In this document: positions 15,501 to 20,897 of the stretch, piece after piece
How positions within the stretch are numbered: the stretch's first letter is position 1
Layout: each line of letters begins with the position of its first letter
From: JBDKTK01 sp039680225
GTDB lineage: Bacteria > Desulfobacterota > Syntrophia > Syntrophales > UBA4778
DNA length: 20,897 bases
Assembly (NCBI GenBank): GCA_039680225.1
Contig: JBDKTK010000232.1
Span: forward strand, 1-20,897
Reading direction: 5' to 3'
Notes under the pieces: model-generated
Told to the model about the DNA's origin: nothing
Seen by the model: the letters and a program-made list of their open reading frames with translations, nothing else
Database searches by the model: none
Position numbers and translations under genes: made by a program

Positions 15501-16202
15501 AAGCTCTTTGAAGAAATGGATTTCCGCGACATTTCAGGGCTTGAGGAACTTGCCTCAAGAAAGCTCGTCGAGCACGGCTTCGATCCGGACTGGACTGCGC
15601 CCGTAAGCGCGATGGCCCGCAACGTCCTCGCCGCCGACCTCGACGGCAACGGGCTGAAACTTGCCGCCTTGTCGAAATCAGAGCGCCTCAACGAACTCGG
15701 CTTTTATATCCCGCTCAACCGGATTACCCCCGCCTCGCTGGGCGGGATGTTCAAACAATTCTCCGGCGGAGATTGCCGCTGTCCGGACGGGTTCCCGGAA
15801 AAGCTCGGCAGCCTTGAGTTCGAACCCTGCCGCGGATTCATGCGGGGCTTCATCGATCTGGTATTCGCCTCAAACGGCAGGTTTTATCTCGCGGACTGGA
15901 AGTCCAATTTTCTCGGGCACTCGCCCGGAAATTACGAAGGCGCGAAGCTTGCCGCATCCATGGCAGAGCATTTTTACTTCCTCCAGTACCACCTCTACTG
16001 CCTGGCGCTTCACAAGTACCTGCAGCTGCGCGTGCCGGACTATTCGTATGGGAAACATTTCGGGGGAGTGTTTTACGTCTACCTGCGGGGGTTCGGCGAG
16101 CCGGGCGGCGGCGGCGTCTTCCGGGACCGCCCCGCCGGGGAACTGATCGAAACCCTTGAAAAAGAACTGGTCCGTATTGACGGGAATGGGGATTTTAAAT
16201 GA
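12546..16202 (+). CDS. recB: RecB, exodeoxyribonuclease V beta subunit (helicase-nuclease)
   Basis: The 1218-residue product is close to E. coli RecB (about 1180). Superfamily 1 helicase motifs run in order: Walker A AGAGTGKT (27-34), TYTVAATKELRGRIR, FTIHGFCQRVL, DEFQDTD (D380-E381), GDPKQAIYGFRGAD, VITIHMSKGLEFPVVF, and LLYVSLTRAKNR. The C-terminal nuclease domain keeps H985 (GTFFHKLFEEMD), D1104 (GFMRGFIDLVF), and D1117 and K1119 (LADWKSN), with the Q-Y-H-L-Y motif after them. Both 3'-5' helicase and nuclease activities are therefore predicted. Two small in-frame tandem repeats lie in linkers: EKQG twice (residues 768-775) and ESG twice (953-958), the latter in a Gly/Pro/Glu-rich segment just before the nuclease domain. 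recC ends 1 nt upstream and recD starts within its stop codon (ATGA), so the three are co-translated. Confidence 0.96.
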   Translation: MRPISENEPLPFDPAACPLDGVHLIEAGAGTGKTYALTSLFIRLVLEKGMTAGEILVVTYTVAATKELRGRIRQKIREALDAFSGVKTGDAFVETLVANHDPARAVRLLEDALRDFDTASIFTIHGFCQRVLREHAFESGAAFDSELLPDDSELRAEVLDDFWRTRFYPIDRDFFRYAQKSCAMKQLQELLSRGTSQPQVSIIPETGPVELPPLGPAKDMFRRLQRAWPAAREEVLEALSSPGLNKNKYRNPGKITGAMDNYLSAEILFPVSGDFEKFTPEYLGGCIKKGGECPRHPFFESCGEFYKAAAAIEAEMDRKILFLKGDMFRYFRAEFARRKQALNAQSFEDLLTRVNNALEGSRGKGLAQAVRLRYKAALVDEFQDTDPVQYSIFSRIFSGSGTLFLIGDPKQAIYGFRGADLFTYLHASSEVENRHTLLANRRSEPPLIDAVNAVFAGARNPFLFEGIKFREARSEPHENLKTLTFKGKPEPPFNIWLVRGAQDPVPKGWAKSVIAMSVAGEISRLVGLGRSGQAMLGDAPLREADIAVLVRKHSEARMVQRALRERGINSVLYSDADLFASDEAVDLERVLRAIAEPASESALRAALAADIIGFTAESLETLLADSARREERRALIRKWRETWERSAFLVMFRQLLNDENVRERMVRLPDGERRLTNYLHLGELLHREEAQRKPGIAALVDWLALRRTGESGQDPQARDVRQLRLESDADAVKVITIHMSKGLEFPVVFCPFNWDGRMEKKDYLLFHEKQGEKQGREQDNKQQDGWKLNLALSPPDPKLEAQARMEVLAENVRLLYVSLTRAKNRCCLVWGRIADSFTSAPAYILHPVEGGPDTIVDNLKKHVKELGAADWRAGIDTLQKSSKGAVSVISHPMGAGPELSPIETDPGIPVLREFKAAVERDWLVASFSSLAGNIRRRPDIESGTPDYDSMTLESGESGVPGEPGPGAEKTITGFPRGAHAGTFFHKLFEEMDFRDISGLEELASRKLVEHGFDPDWTAPVSAMARNVLAADLDGNGLKLAALSKSERLNELGFYIPLNRITPASLGGMFKQFSGGDCRCPDGFPEKLGSLEFEPCRGFMRGFIDLVFASNGRFYLADWKSNFLGHSPGNYEGAKLAASMAEHFYFLQYHLYCLALHKYLQLRVPDYSYGKHFGGVFYVYLRGFGEPGGGGVFRDRPAGELIETLEKELVRIDGNGDFK

Positions 16203-18028
16203 GCGGCGGCCAGGGCTTTTCCGAAATAGACATCCAGTTCGCCCGCTTCCTGGCGAGGGTTTCCGGCGACGGCTCCCCGGAGCTGTTCGCGGCCGCGGCG
16301 CTGACGAGCAATGCCCGGGGCCGGGGCAACATCTGCCTGGACCTGTCATCCGAAATAAAAACGCCGGGGGATGAAAGCGGGACCGAGATTATCGATACCG
16401 CCAAACTCAGGGCCGCCCTTGTGAAGAGCCCCGCGGTAGGCCGCCCGGGGGAATACCGGCCGCTTGTCCTCGACGGCCCGCGCCTGTACCTTTACCGCTA
16501 CTGGGAATACGAAGACATTCTCGCGAAAGATCTCAAGTCCCGCGCTTCCGGCCTGATGAAATATGACAAGGCTTCGCTGAGGGAAAAAATCAACCGCCTT
16601 TTCCCCAAGGGGTCCCCCGGCCAGAAGCGGGCCGCCGTGATCGCGGCCCTCAAGCCGCTTACCGTAATCACCGGCGGTCCGGGAACGGGGAAGACCTCGG
16701 CCGTGGCGCGGACAATCGCCCTTTTGAACGAACTGGCGGCCAATGCTGCCAATGCTGATGGACGGCCCCTGCGCACCGCGCTGGCCGCCCCGACGGGAAA
16801 GGCGGCCGGCCGGCTCCAGGAGTCGATCAGGCCGGAGATCGAAGCCATGGATTGCGCCGCAGACATCAGGGCGGCCATTCCCGTCGAGGCCTCGACAGTG
16901 CACCGGCTCCTGCGCTGGGCCCCCCGCGGGTTCCGCCATGACCGGGCAAACAGGCTCGACCTGGATGCAGTCGTCCTTGATGAGGCATCCATGGCCGACC
17001 TTGCCCTGCTTTCCCGGCTCGTCCAGGCCCTTCCCGCCCAGTGCCGGCTGATCCTGCTCGGCGACAGGGACCAGCTCGCTTCGGTTGAGGCCGGCGCTGT
17101 TCTGGGTGATATCTGTGGCGACATCCGGGGGACCGCCCGCGGCGGCTATTCGCCGGAAATTCGGGACTGCCTTGCGGAAATCATCGGCCAAAAAGGTCCG
17201 GGACAAGGACAGGGCGCGGACCCGGGCCCCGGCATCTCCGATTGTATTGCTTATCTTGACGAGAGTTTCCGGTTCGGGCCGGCGAGCGCCATCGGTAACC
17301 TCAGCCGGGCGGTGAATGCCGGGAAAGCTGCAGAGGCGCTGGCCGCCTGCGAAAAAAGTTCAGAGGCGCAGTGGCGCGACCTCCCCGATTTCCGCCGGCT
17401 CGCAGCCGAGCTCAGGGGGCCCGTTCTCGAATGTTTCGGCCCCGTCCTGAGGTCGGCGGGTCCCGAAGAGGCGCTGCAAAAACTGAACGGCTTCCGCATC
17501 CTCTGCGCCGTCAGGGAGGGGCCCTTCGGGGTCGGCGCCGTCAATGAAAGCGTCAAGGAAATCCTGCGCGCCGCCGGCCTTGTTTCCCCGCCCCTCTCCC
17601 AGGGGGGCCGTTTTTATAAAGGGTGCCCCATCATGGTCACGAGCAACAACTACAGCCTCGACCTCTATAACGGCGACGTGGGCATAATCTGGCCCGACCC
17701 GCAGAACAGGCGGCAGCTGCGGGCCTACTTCGCTTCCGCAGACACCGCGGCGGAGGGGACGCGGAGCTTCCCCCTGTTCAGCCTTCCCGAGCACGAGGCC
17801 GTCTACGCCATGACGGTCCACAAGAGCCAGGGCTCGGAATTCAACCGCGTGGTCCTTATCCTCCCCGACCGGGACACGCCCCTGCTCACCCGCGAGCTGG
17901 TCTACACAGCCGTGACCCGCGCGCGCGAACAGGTCTCTATCTGGGGGAAAAAGGGGATCTTCAGCGCCGCCGTCACCCGGCGGATAGAAAGGTCGTCAGG
18001 GTTGCGCGAGGCATTGTGGGGGGAATAA
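16199..18028 (+). CDS. recD: RecD, exodeoxyribonuclease V alpha subunit (5'-3' helicase)
   Basis: The 609-residue product matches RecD in length (608 in E. coli). It has Walker A GGPGTGKT (159-166), Walker B LDEAS (D261-E262), LLGDRDQLASVEAGAVLGDIC, LDESFRFG, the late motif YAMTVHKSQGSEFNRVVLILPD, and motif VI LVYTAVTRAREQVSIWGKK (R574). The N-terminal ARFLARVSGDGSPELFAAAAL ... ICLDL region is the usual RecD segment that contacts RecC. An insertion of about 17 Gly/Gln/Pro residues (GQKGPGQGQGADPGPG) precedes the LDESFRFG motif and looks like a flexible linker specific to this lineage. The start codon overlaps the recB stop by 4 nt. No terminator was seen before the next gene; a new promoter begins 15 nt after the stop. 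Confidence 0.95.
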   Translation: MSGGQGFSEIDIQFARFLARVSGDGSPELFAAAALTSNARGRGNICLDLSSEIKTPGDESGTEIIDTAKLRAALVKSPAVGRPGEYRPLVLDGPRLYLYRYWEYEDILAKDLKSRASGLMKYDKASLREKINRLFPKGSPGQKRAAVIAALKPLTVITGGPGTGKTSAVARTIALLNELAANAANADGRPLRTALAAPTGKAAGRLQESIRPEIEAMDCAADIRAAIPVEASTVHRLLRWAPRGFRHDRANRLDLDAVVLDEASMADLALLSRLVQALPAQCRLILLGDRDQLASVEAGAVLGDICGDIRGTARGGYSPEIRDCLAEIIGQKGPGQGQGADPGPGISDCIAYLDESFRFGPASAIGNLSRAVNAGKAAEALAACEKSSEAQWRDLPDFRRLAAELRGPVLECFGPVLRSAGPEEALQKLNGFRILCAVREGPFGVGAVNESVKEILRAAGLVSPPLSQGGRFYKGCPIMVTSNNYSLDLYNGDVGIIWPDPQNRRQLRAYFASADTAAEGTRSFPLFSLPEHEAVYAMTVHKSQGSEFNRVVLILPDRDTPLLTRELVYTAVTRAREQVSIWGKKGIFSAAVTRRIERSSGLREALWGE

Positions 18029-18042
18029 TTACGCTTTTGTGA

Positions 18043-18072
18043 TTGACATGCTTCAAATTACATATTTATATT
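18043..18072 (+). promoter_or_regulatory. Strong sigma70-type promoter
   Basis: A perfect TTGACA (18043-18048) is followed after 18 nt by TATATT (18067-18072), which matches the -10 consensus at five of six positions. TTATAT at 17 nt is an alternative reading. The ATG of the lipoprotein gene lies about 29 nt downstream. Confidence 0.7.
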
Positions 18073-18100
18073 CCCCAGCCCATTCAAGGAGGAACGCAAA

Positions 18101-18670
18101 ATGAGATCGCAGGTATTCAAGGCATGCTCCGTACTGGTCCTTTTAGCCCTTTTCACATTGGGTTGCGTAAATCCCAAGGCATATGTGCAGCTCAACCAGT
18201 ATAAATACATTCCGTCGTTTTCCCCTGCGAATTACCCGGCCTTGAAAGGCGCGCAGGTCAATCTGCTCAATTTCACAAACACTGCGATGAACACCAACAT
18301 TTTCCATTATTACAGTCCCGACCGGAACGTATATTATGAGACGCCCCAACTGCTCAGTTCATATCTCTGGTATACCTTCAGGGATGCATTCAACCAGGCC
18401 GGCATCCGCATCCACGAAAACGTCCGGACCATGCCCGCGATCGCCGATTTTCACCTGATCATGCTCTCCATGACGGACAGGTCTTTTGAATTCAGGGTCA
18501 ACATGACCAGGGACGGCGTTACAATCCTGCAGAAGATTTATACTGTAAACATGGCGGACACTAACAGCCTTGACCCGGCAGTCCTGGAAAAGAATGCCTA
18601 CGCCATGATCGACAAGTCGGTGAAAACCGTGCTCAACGACCCGGATTTTGTAAAGGCGTTAAAAAAATAA
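18101..18670 (+). CDS. Putative lipoprotein of unknown function
   Basis: The 189-residue product has a signal with a hydrophobic core (VFKACSVLVLLALFTLG) ending in Cys22 and then V-N, which fits lipidation at Cys22 and an outer-membrane destination. The -3 residue (Thr) departs from the strict lipobox. The mature part has about 165 residues: a Tyr/Asn-rich start (YVQLNQYKYIPSFSPANYPALKGAQVNLLNF), a helix (LLSSYLWYTFRDAFNQAGIRIHE), strands (ADFHLIMLSMTDRSFEFRVNMTRDGVTILQKIYTVNM) and a C-terminal helix. The strand-helix-strand pattern with a NQAGI motif recalls small outer-membrane assembly or transport-accessory lipoproteins, but I cannot name a family. AAGGAGGAA lies ahead of the ATG at 18101. 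It has a strong promoter of its own directly after recD. Confidence 0.75.
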   Translation: MRSQVFKACSVLVLLALFTLGCVNPKAYVQLNQYKYIPSFSPANYPALKGAQVNLLNFTNTAMNTNIFHYYSPDRNVYYETPQLLSSYLWYTFRDAFNQAGIRIHENVRTMPAIADFHLIMLSMTDRSFEFRVNMTRDGVTILQKIYTVNMADTNSLDPAVLEKNAYAMIDKSVKTVLNDPDFVKALKK

Positions 18671-18688
18671 TTTCGCCTGGCTGACCGG

Positions 18689-18739
18689 TTTCAAAATTGA
18701 GCAGGTCCATTTTCTCACCACCCGGGTTGAATTTTGAAA
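18689..18739. repeat. 10-bp inverted repeat downstream of the lipoprotein gene
   Basis: TTTCAAAATT (18689-18698) and AATTTTGAAA (18730-18739) are exact reverse complements 31 nt apart. They lie between the lipoprotein stop and the convergent queC stop. This could be a transcript-end hairpin or a binding site, but no T-run makes it a standard terminator. Confidence 0.45.
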
Positions 18740-18798
18740 ATCGGCTGTGATGTGAAAATTTTTTGGGCCGGAAGGCTGTTTCCCTTCCGTTTGGAAAA

Positions 18799-19485
18799 TT
18801 ATTTATATCTGACCGGGTCTTCGATGCCGGCTTCCCGGAACCCTTTCAGCCTCAGCTTGCATGTGTCGCACTCGCCGCAGGCCTCGCCTCCCGGGCCGGG
18901 GTCGTAACAGCTGTGCGTCAGGCTGTAGTCCACCCCGAGGACCAGCCCCAACCTGATAATATCGGCCTTGTTCAGGTCCAACAGGGGTGCATGTATCCGT
19001 ATGGCCTTCCCCTCGACTCCCGCTTTAGTGGCCAGGTTCGCAAGGACTTCAAAGGCCGCGATGAATTCCGGGCGGCAGTCCGGATACCCGCTGTAGTCCA
19101 CTGCGGTAACCCCGATGAAGATGTCGAACGCCTCCAGGACTTCCGCCCAGGCCAGGGCGTAGGAGAGGAATATCGTGTTGCGGGCCGGCACGTAGGTGAC
19201 CGGTATCTCCGCGTCGATCTCCGCATCGCTCCTGCCCTTCGGCACTTCTATATCATCGGTCAGCGCCGAACCGCCGAAAACAGCCGGATTGACATCAATC
19301 ACCAGGTGCTTTTTGGCTCCCAATGCCGCGGCGACCCTTTGAGCGGCTTGCAGCTCGATCTTGTGCCTCTGCCCGTAGCGGAAGCTCAGGCTGTAGATCT
19401 CAAAACCTTCGCGCACGGCGACAGCCATGGCCGTCGTGGAGTCTACGCCGCCGCTCGACAGGACGACCGCTTTTTTTGGACCCAT
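18799..19485 (-). CDS. queC: QueC, 7-cyano-7-deazaguanine (preQ0) synthase
   Basis: The 228-residue product has the PP-loop ATP pyrophosphatase motif SSGGVDSTT (10-18), then YGQRHKIEL, PVTYVPARNTIFLSYALAWAE, and the family signature VDYSGYPDCRPEFI. The C-terminus holds the zinc site C193, C203, C206 and C209 (HSC ... EACGECDTCKLR). QueC converts 7-carboxy-7-deazaguanine to preQ0 with ATP and ammonia, a step towards queuosine in tRNA or deazaguanine-modified DNA. No other que genes are in the window, so it may be isolated or at an operon end. The start fits the family N-terminus, but no clear Shine-Dalgarno was visible. No preQ1-riboswitch-like pattern was evident upstream. It is convergent with the lipoprotein gene and divergent from the small secreted gene at 19719. 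Confidence 0.95.
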   Translation of the reverse strand: MGPKKAVVLSSGGVDSTTAMAVAVREGFEIYSLSFRYGQRHKIELQAAQRVAAALGAKKHLVIDVNPAVFGGSALTDDIEVPKGRSDAEIDAEIPVTYVPARNTIFLSYALAWAEVLEAFDIFIGVTAVDYSGYPDCRPEFIAAFEVLANLATKAGVEGKAIRIHAPLLDLNKADIIRLGLVLGVDYSLTHSCYDPGPGGEACGECDTCKLRLKGFREAGIEDPVRYK

Positions 19486-19555
19486 TCAGATAAACCCCGG
19501 TTAATGATGTCGTAATCTATATCCGGAGATGGCGAAAAGAAAGTGAAAAATCCAT

Positions 19556-19649
19556 TACCGCTAAAATGGGGTATATTCCCCGAATCCGCTGGAAATTATT
19601 AACGGATGACCGGACATGTTCCAAATCATTACAGTGTGTACCGCTAAAA
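19556..19649. repeat. Direct 11-bp repeats in the queC/secreted-protein divergent region
   Basis: TACCGCTAAAA occurs at 19556-19566 and again at 19639-19649. The first copy is followed immediately by a hairpin of GGGG (19568-19571) and CCCC (19578-19581). These could be regulator binding sites for either divergent gene, or chance. No promoter was firmly placed in this 233-nt interval. Confidence 0.4.
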
Positions 19650-19718
19650 CGAAGATTAAAATCAGGTCGTGTTGCCGGCTGCTCCTTTGTTATTTTTTAA
19701 GAAAAAAGGAGAAAACAG

Positions 19719-20012
19719 ATGGTGAGAAAAATTTTGATAATAACCCTTATTATGGTCATCGTCCCTGCCTTGTGCCAGGCGGCGGGTTTCGGCAGTGCGG
19801 GAGCATCGGGGGGCCCTTCCTTCCGGGGCAGTGTCAGCACCGCATCAATCGGTTCCGGTCCGATTGGGGACCCGGATAAACTGGGAATGACGAACATGGG
19901 GATAGGGACCACCATCGGGGCCTTCATCAAGCCGGGAACTGAACAGTGCCATAAAAGAATTGAAAAAATGGGCGTGAGGTCCGGCTTTGTAAGGTGCCCG
20001 TCCAAAAAGTGA
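19719..20012 (+). CDS. Small secreted Gly/Ser-rich protein
   Basis: The 97-residue product has a signal peptide (MVRKILIITLIMVIVPALCQA, cleavage likely before AGF). The mature part of about 76 residues starts GFGSAGASGGPSFRGSVSTASIGSGPIG and has two cysteines (C77 and C93) in the basic C-terminal part CHKRIEKMGVRSGFVRC, which could form a disulfide in the periplasm. A good AAAAAGGAG site precedes the ATG, which favours this frame over an overlapping one that starts at 19616. No family is recognised and no function is assigned. The gene stands alone, divergent from queC, and is followed by about 360 nt of mostly non-coding sequence. Confidence 0.65.
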   Translation: MVRKILIITLIMVIVPALCQAAGFGSAGASGGPSFRGSVSTASIGSGPIGDPDKLGMTNMGIGTTIGAFIKPGTEQCHKRIEKMGVRSGFVRCPSKK

Positions 20013-20122
20013 TTTAGCGGTGCGGATAATGCGTTCCGGCGAGACGGCAGTTTGAAAACCGGAATTCCGCTTTCGCCGAGGCTTCCGGAAAGCCCCAAGA
20101 GAGTGAGGTACTCAGCAGAAAT
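20013..20122. repeat. Non-coding region with clustered TTCCGG/CCGGAA words
   Basis: Between the secreted-protein gene and the MFS remnant, and running into the remnant's end, GTTCCGGCG occurs at 20033-20041 and again at 20142-20150. CCGGAATTCCG lies at 20059-20069 and TTCCGGAA near 20083-20090. The words are partly palindromic, so this may be a decayed REP-like intergenic element. No gene is visible here. Confidence 0.35.
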
Positions 20123-20362
20123 TCAATTCAGAATCTGGAAAGTTCCGGCGTTTTTCATCAGAACCCCCTGATCAGATTTTTCAGCAGACCGTGTTTTCGA
20201 AACCATCATCTTCGGCAGGATGATCTCGACAATGATGGCATCGAGCGGGGCAATGAAGATGCCGGCGGAAACGAGGGCTGCCGCAGTCCATTTATTGTGG
20301 CTGGGCGCCCCCCGCATCCGTCCGGCTCTCAGGAGAAGAGACTTTTCCATGAGGACTGACAA
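20123..20362 (-). pseudogene. Truncated N-terminus of an MFS (DHA2/EmrB-like) permease
   Basis: On the - strand, a frame with TTG at 20362 (or ATG at 20350) encodes 79 (or 75) residues. The segment KWTAAALVSAGIFIAPLDAIIVEIILPKMM closely resembles the first transmembrane helix of drug:H+ antiporters of the DHA2 type, where the D-x-x-I-V-x-x-x-L-P motif is characteristic. After that the sequence runs into unrelated residues (VSKTRSAEKSDQGVLMKNAGTFQILN) and stops. The other two frames do not continue the permease, which implies deletion rather than a simple frameshift. GAGGAG at 20371-20376 lies 8 nt before the TTG, only a few bases after the GMC oxidoreductase stop, so the parent gene probably followed it in an operon. 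A short expressed membrane peptide cannot be excluded. Confidence 0.5.
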
Positions 20363-20370
20363 AAAGCAGG

Positions 20371-20376
20371 CTCCTC
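20371..20376 (-). promoter_or_regulatory. Ribosome binding site favouring a TTG start for the MFS remnant
   Basis: On the - strand, GAGGAG at this position stands 8 nt before TTG at 20362 but 20 nt before the first ATG at 20350. TTG was therefore probably the original start codon. Confidence 0.45.
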
Positions 20377-20378
20377 TT

Positions 20379-20897
20379 TTATGGGCAAAGGTGTTTTGAC
20401 AACCTTCTGGCCAGGCAGATAATCGTGAGCACCGGGGGCAGGCCCCAGGGTTCGGGGATGACACTGCCGTCGACTACATACAGATTCTTGTACTTTGTTT
20501 CCAGGTCGGAATTGACGATTTCCCCTATCCTGCAGGTGCCGCCGGGATGCGCCGCGGCAATGGGGCTGTACCAGATGTCCGAACAGCCGGCATTTTTCAA
20601 TATCTTCCTCGATAAAGACCTGCCCACGTTGAGCCTGAACCGGTCCTGCTTGCCCAGGGGCTTTATGACCCCGCCGGTCATGGTTATTGAACCGTCAAGG
20701 GTGTCGGCCACCTTGGTCATGAGAGAGACCACGCCGCGCGTCTTGAGCATGCTGAGCGGCCTCATACCCGCGGCAGTGTAATACGCATACATGCACCAGG
20801 GAGTGGACATGTCCGTGATGAAACATCCGTATTCCGGGACATGCACGCCGGCGCACATCGGCGTTTCCCACGGCAGCCTCTTGTCCAGGTAGCCGTA
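20379..20897 (-). CDS. GMC-family FAD-dependent oxidoreductase, C-terminal part
   Basis: The frame stays open to the right edge, so the N-terminal part with the FAD-binding GxGxxG motif lies outside the window; 172 residues are visible. The C-terminal GMC domain is clear: the visible part begins with WETPMCAGVHVPEYGCFIT, a central region follows (GSITMTGGVIKPLGKQDRFRLNVG), then the catalytic motif HPGGTCRIG, and the FAD-contacting end NLYVVDGSVIPEPWGLPPVLTIICLARRLSKHL. The family oxidises alcohols or related substrates; the substrate is unknown. Near the end, the usual N-P of (V/L)NP-x-x-TI is replaced by P-P (LPPVLTI), so the second catalytic His/Asn position is not conserved. This may mark a distinct subfamily. 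The remnant of an MFS permease follows 17 nt downstream on the same strand. Confidence 0.85.
   Translation of the reverse strand, partial: YGYLDKRLPWETPMCAGVHVPEYGCFITDMSTPWCMYAYYTAAGMRPLSMLKTRGVVSLMTKVADTLDGSITMTGGVIKPLGKQDRFRLNVGRSLSRKILKNAGCSDIWYSPIAAAHPGGTCRIGEIVNSDLETKYKNLYVVDGSVIPEPWGLPPVLTIICLARRLSKHLCP

Noticed and set aside
18769..18789. Hairpin CGGAAGG/CCTTCCG as the terminator of queC or the lipoprotein gene.
   Set aside because: On the - strand it is followed by A-rich, not T-rich, RNA-coding sequence, and on the + strand by only three T.
18763..19515. A 250-codon + strand frame across queC.
   Set aside because: QueC on the - strand has all family motifs; the + frame has none.
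19616..19879. An alternative frame for the small secreted protein region.
   Set aside because: It has no Shine-Dalgarno, no signal peptide and a chaotic composition. The frame starting at 19719 has both signals.
1..20897. CRISPR arrays, tRNA or rRNA genes and insertion sequences.
   Set aside because: No regularly spaced repeats, cloverleaf-like sequences, rRNA segments or transposase-like translations were seen by reading; a dedicated scan was not possible.

Overview
The window looks like a chromosomal segment of a GC-rich, Gram-negative anaerobe, most likely in the Desulfobacterota (deltaproteobacteria). This is an inference. It rests on two beta-barrel proteins with signal peptides and C-terminal Phe, lipoproteins, a winged-helix/ferredoxin protein of a type I associate with sulfate reducers and syntrophs, a RecBCD set, and an apparent selenoprotein. 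No rRNA, tRNA, CRISPR array or intact mobile element was seen.

Layout. 1-1621: a porin-like gene with its own terminator. 1753-3508: an operon-like run on the + strand of a bacterioferritin-like protein, a PQQ-type sugar dehydrogenase that overlaps it by 35 nt, and a small glutaredoxin-like gene. The small gene can only be read by decoding in-frame TGA, apparently twice, as selenocysteine. A bidirectional terminator (3582-3620) separates this run from a convergent gene for a secreted Pro/Ala/Gly-rich protein with a duplicated module. 4800-7385: a winged-helix, cysteine-rich, di-cluster ferredoxin protein (+) and a TPR/LysM lipoprotein (-) meet tail to tail with abutting stop codons. A small HTH regulator diverges from the lipoprotein. 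7957-8380 is a 424-nt non-coding stretch with a terminator, hairpins and a palindrome over a consensus -10 box. It precedes a second beta-barrel gene, which ends in a strong terminator.

9305-18028: recC, recB and recD, tightly packed (1-nt gap, then an ATGA overlap). They would encode the RecBCD helicase-nuclease for double-strand-break repair and DNA degradation. All helicase motifs and the RecB nuclease residues I looked for are present. 18043-18670: a strong promoter and a putative lipoprotein of unknown function. 18799-19485 (-): queC, for 7-deazaguanine (queuosine/archaeosine-type) biosynthesis, divergent from a small secreted Gly/Ser-rich protein. The right edge holds the C-terminal part of a GMC oxidoreductase (-), followed on the same strand by what looks like the decayed 5' end of an MFS permease gene, beside a cluster of short repeated words.

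The most notable item is the double-TGA gene at 3296-3508. Its translation ends U-G-V-stop, and each TGA is followed at 16-18 nt by a small hairpin with a GGUC-containing loop, as expected of bacterial SECIS elements. Conventional ORF calling misses it.
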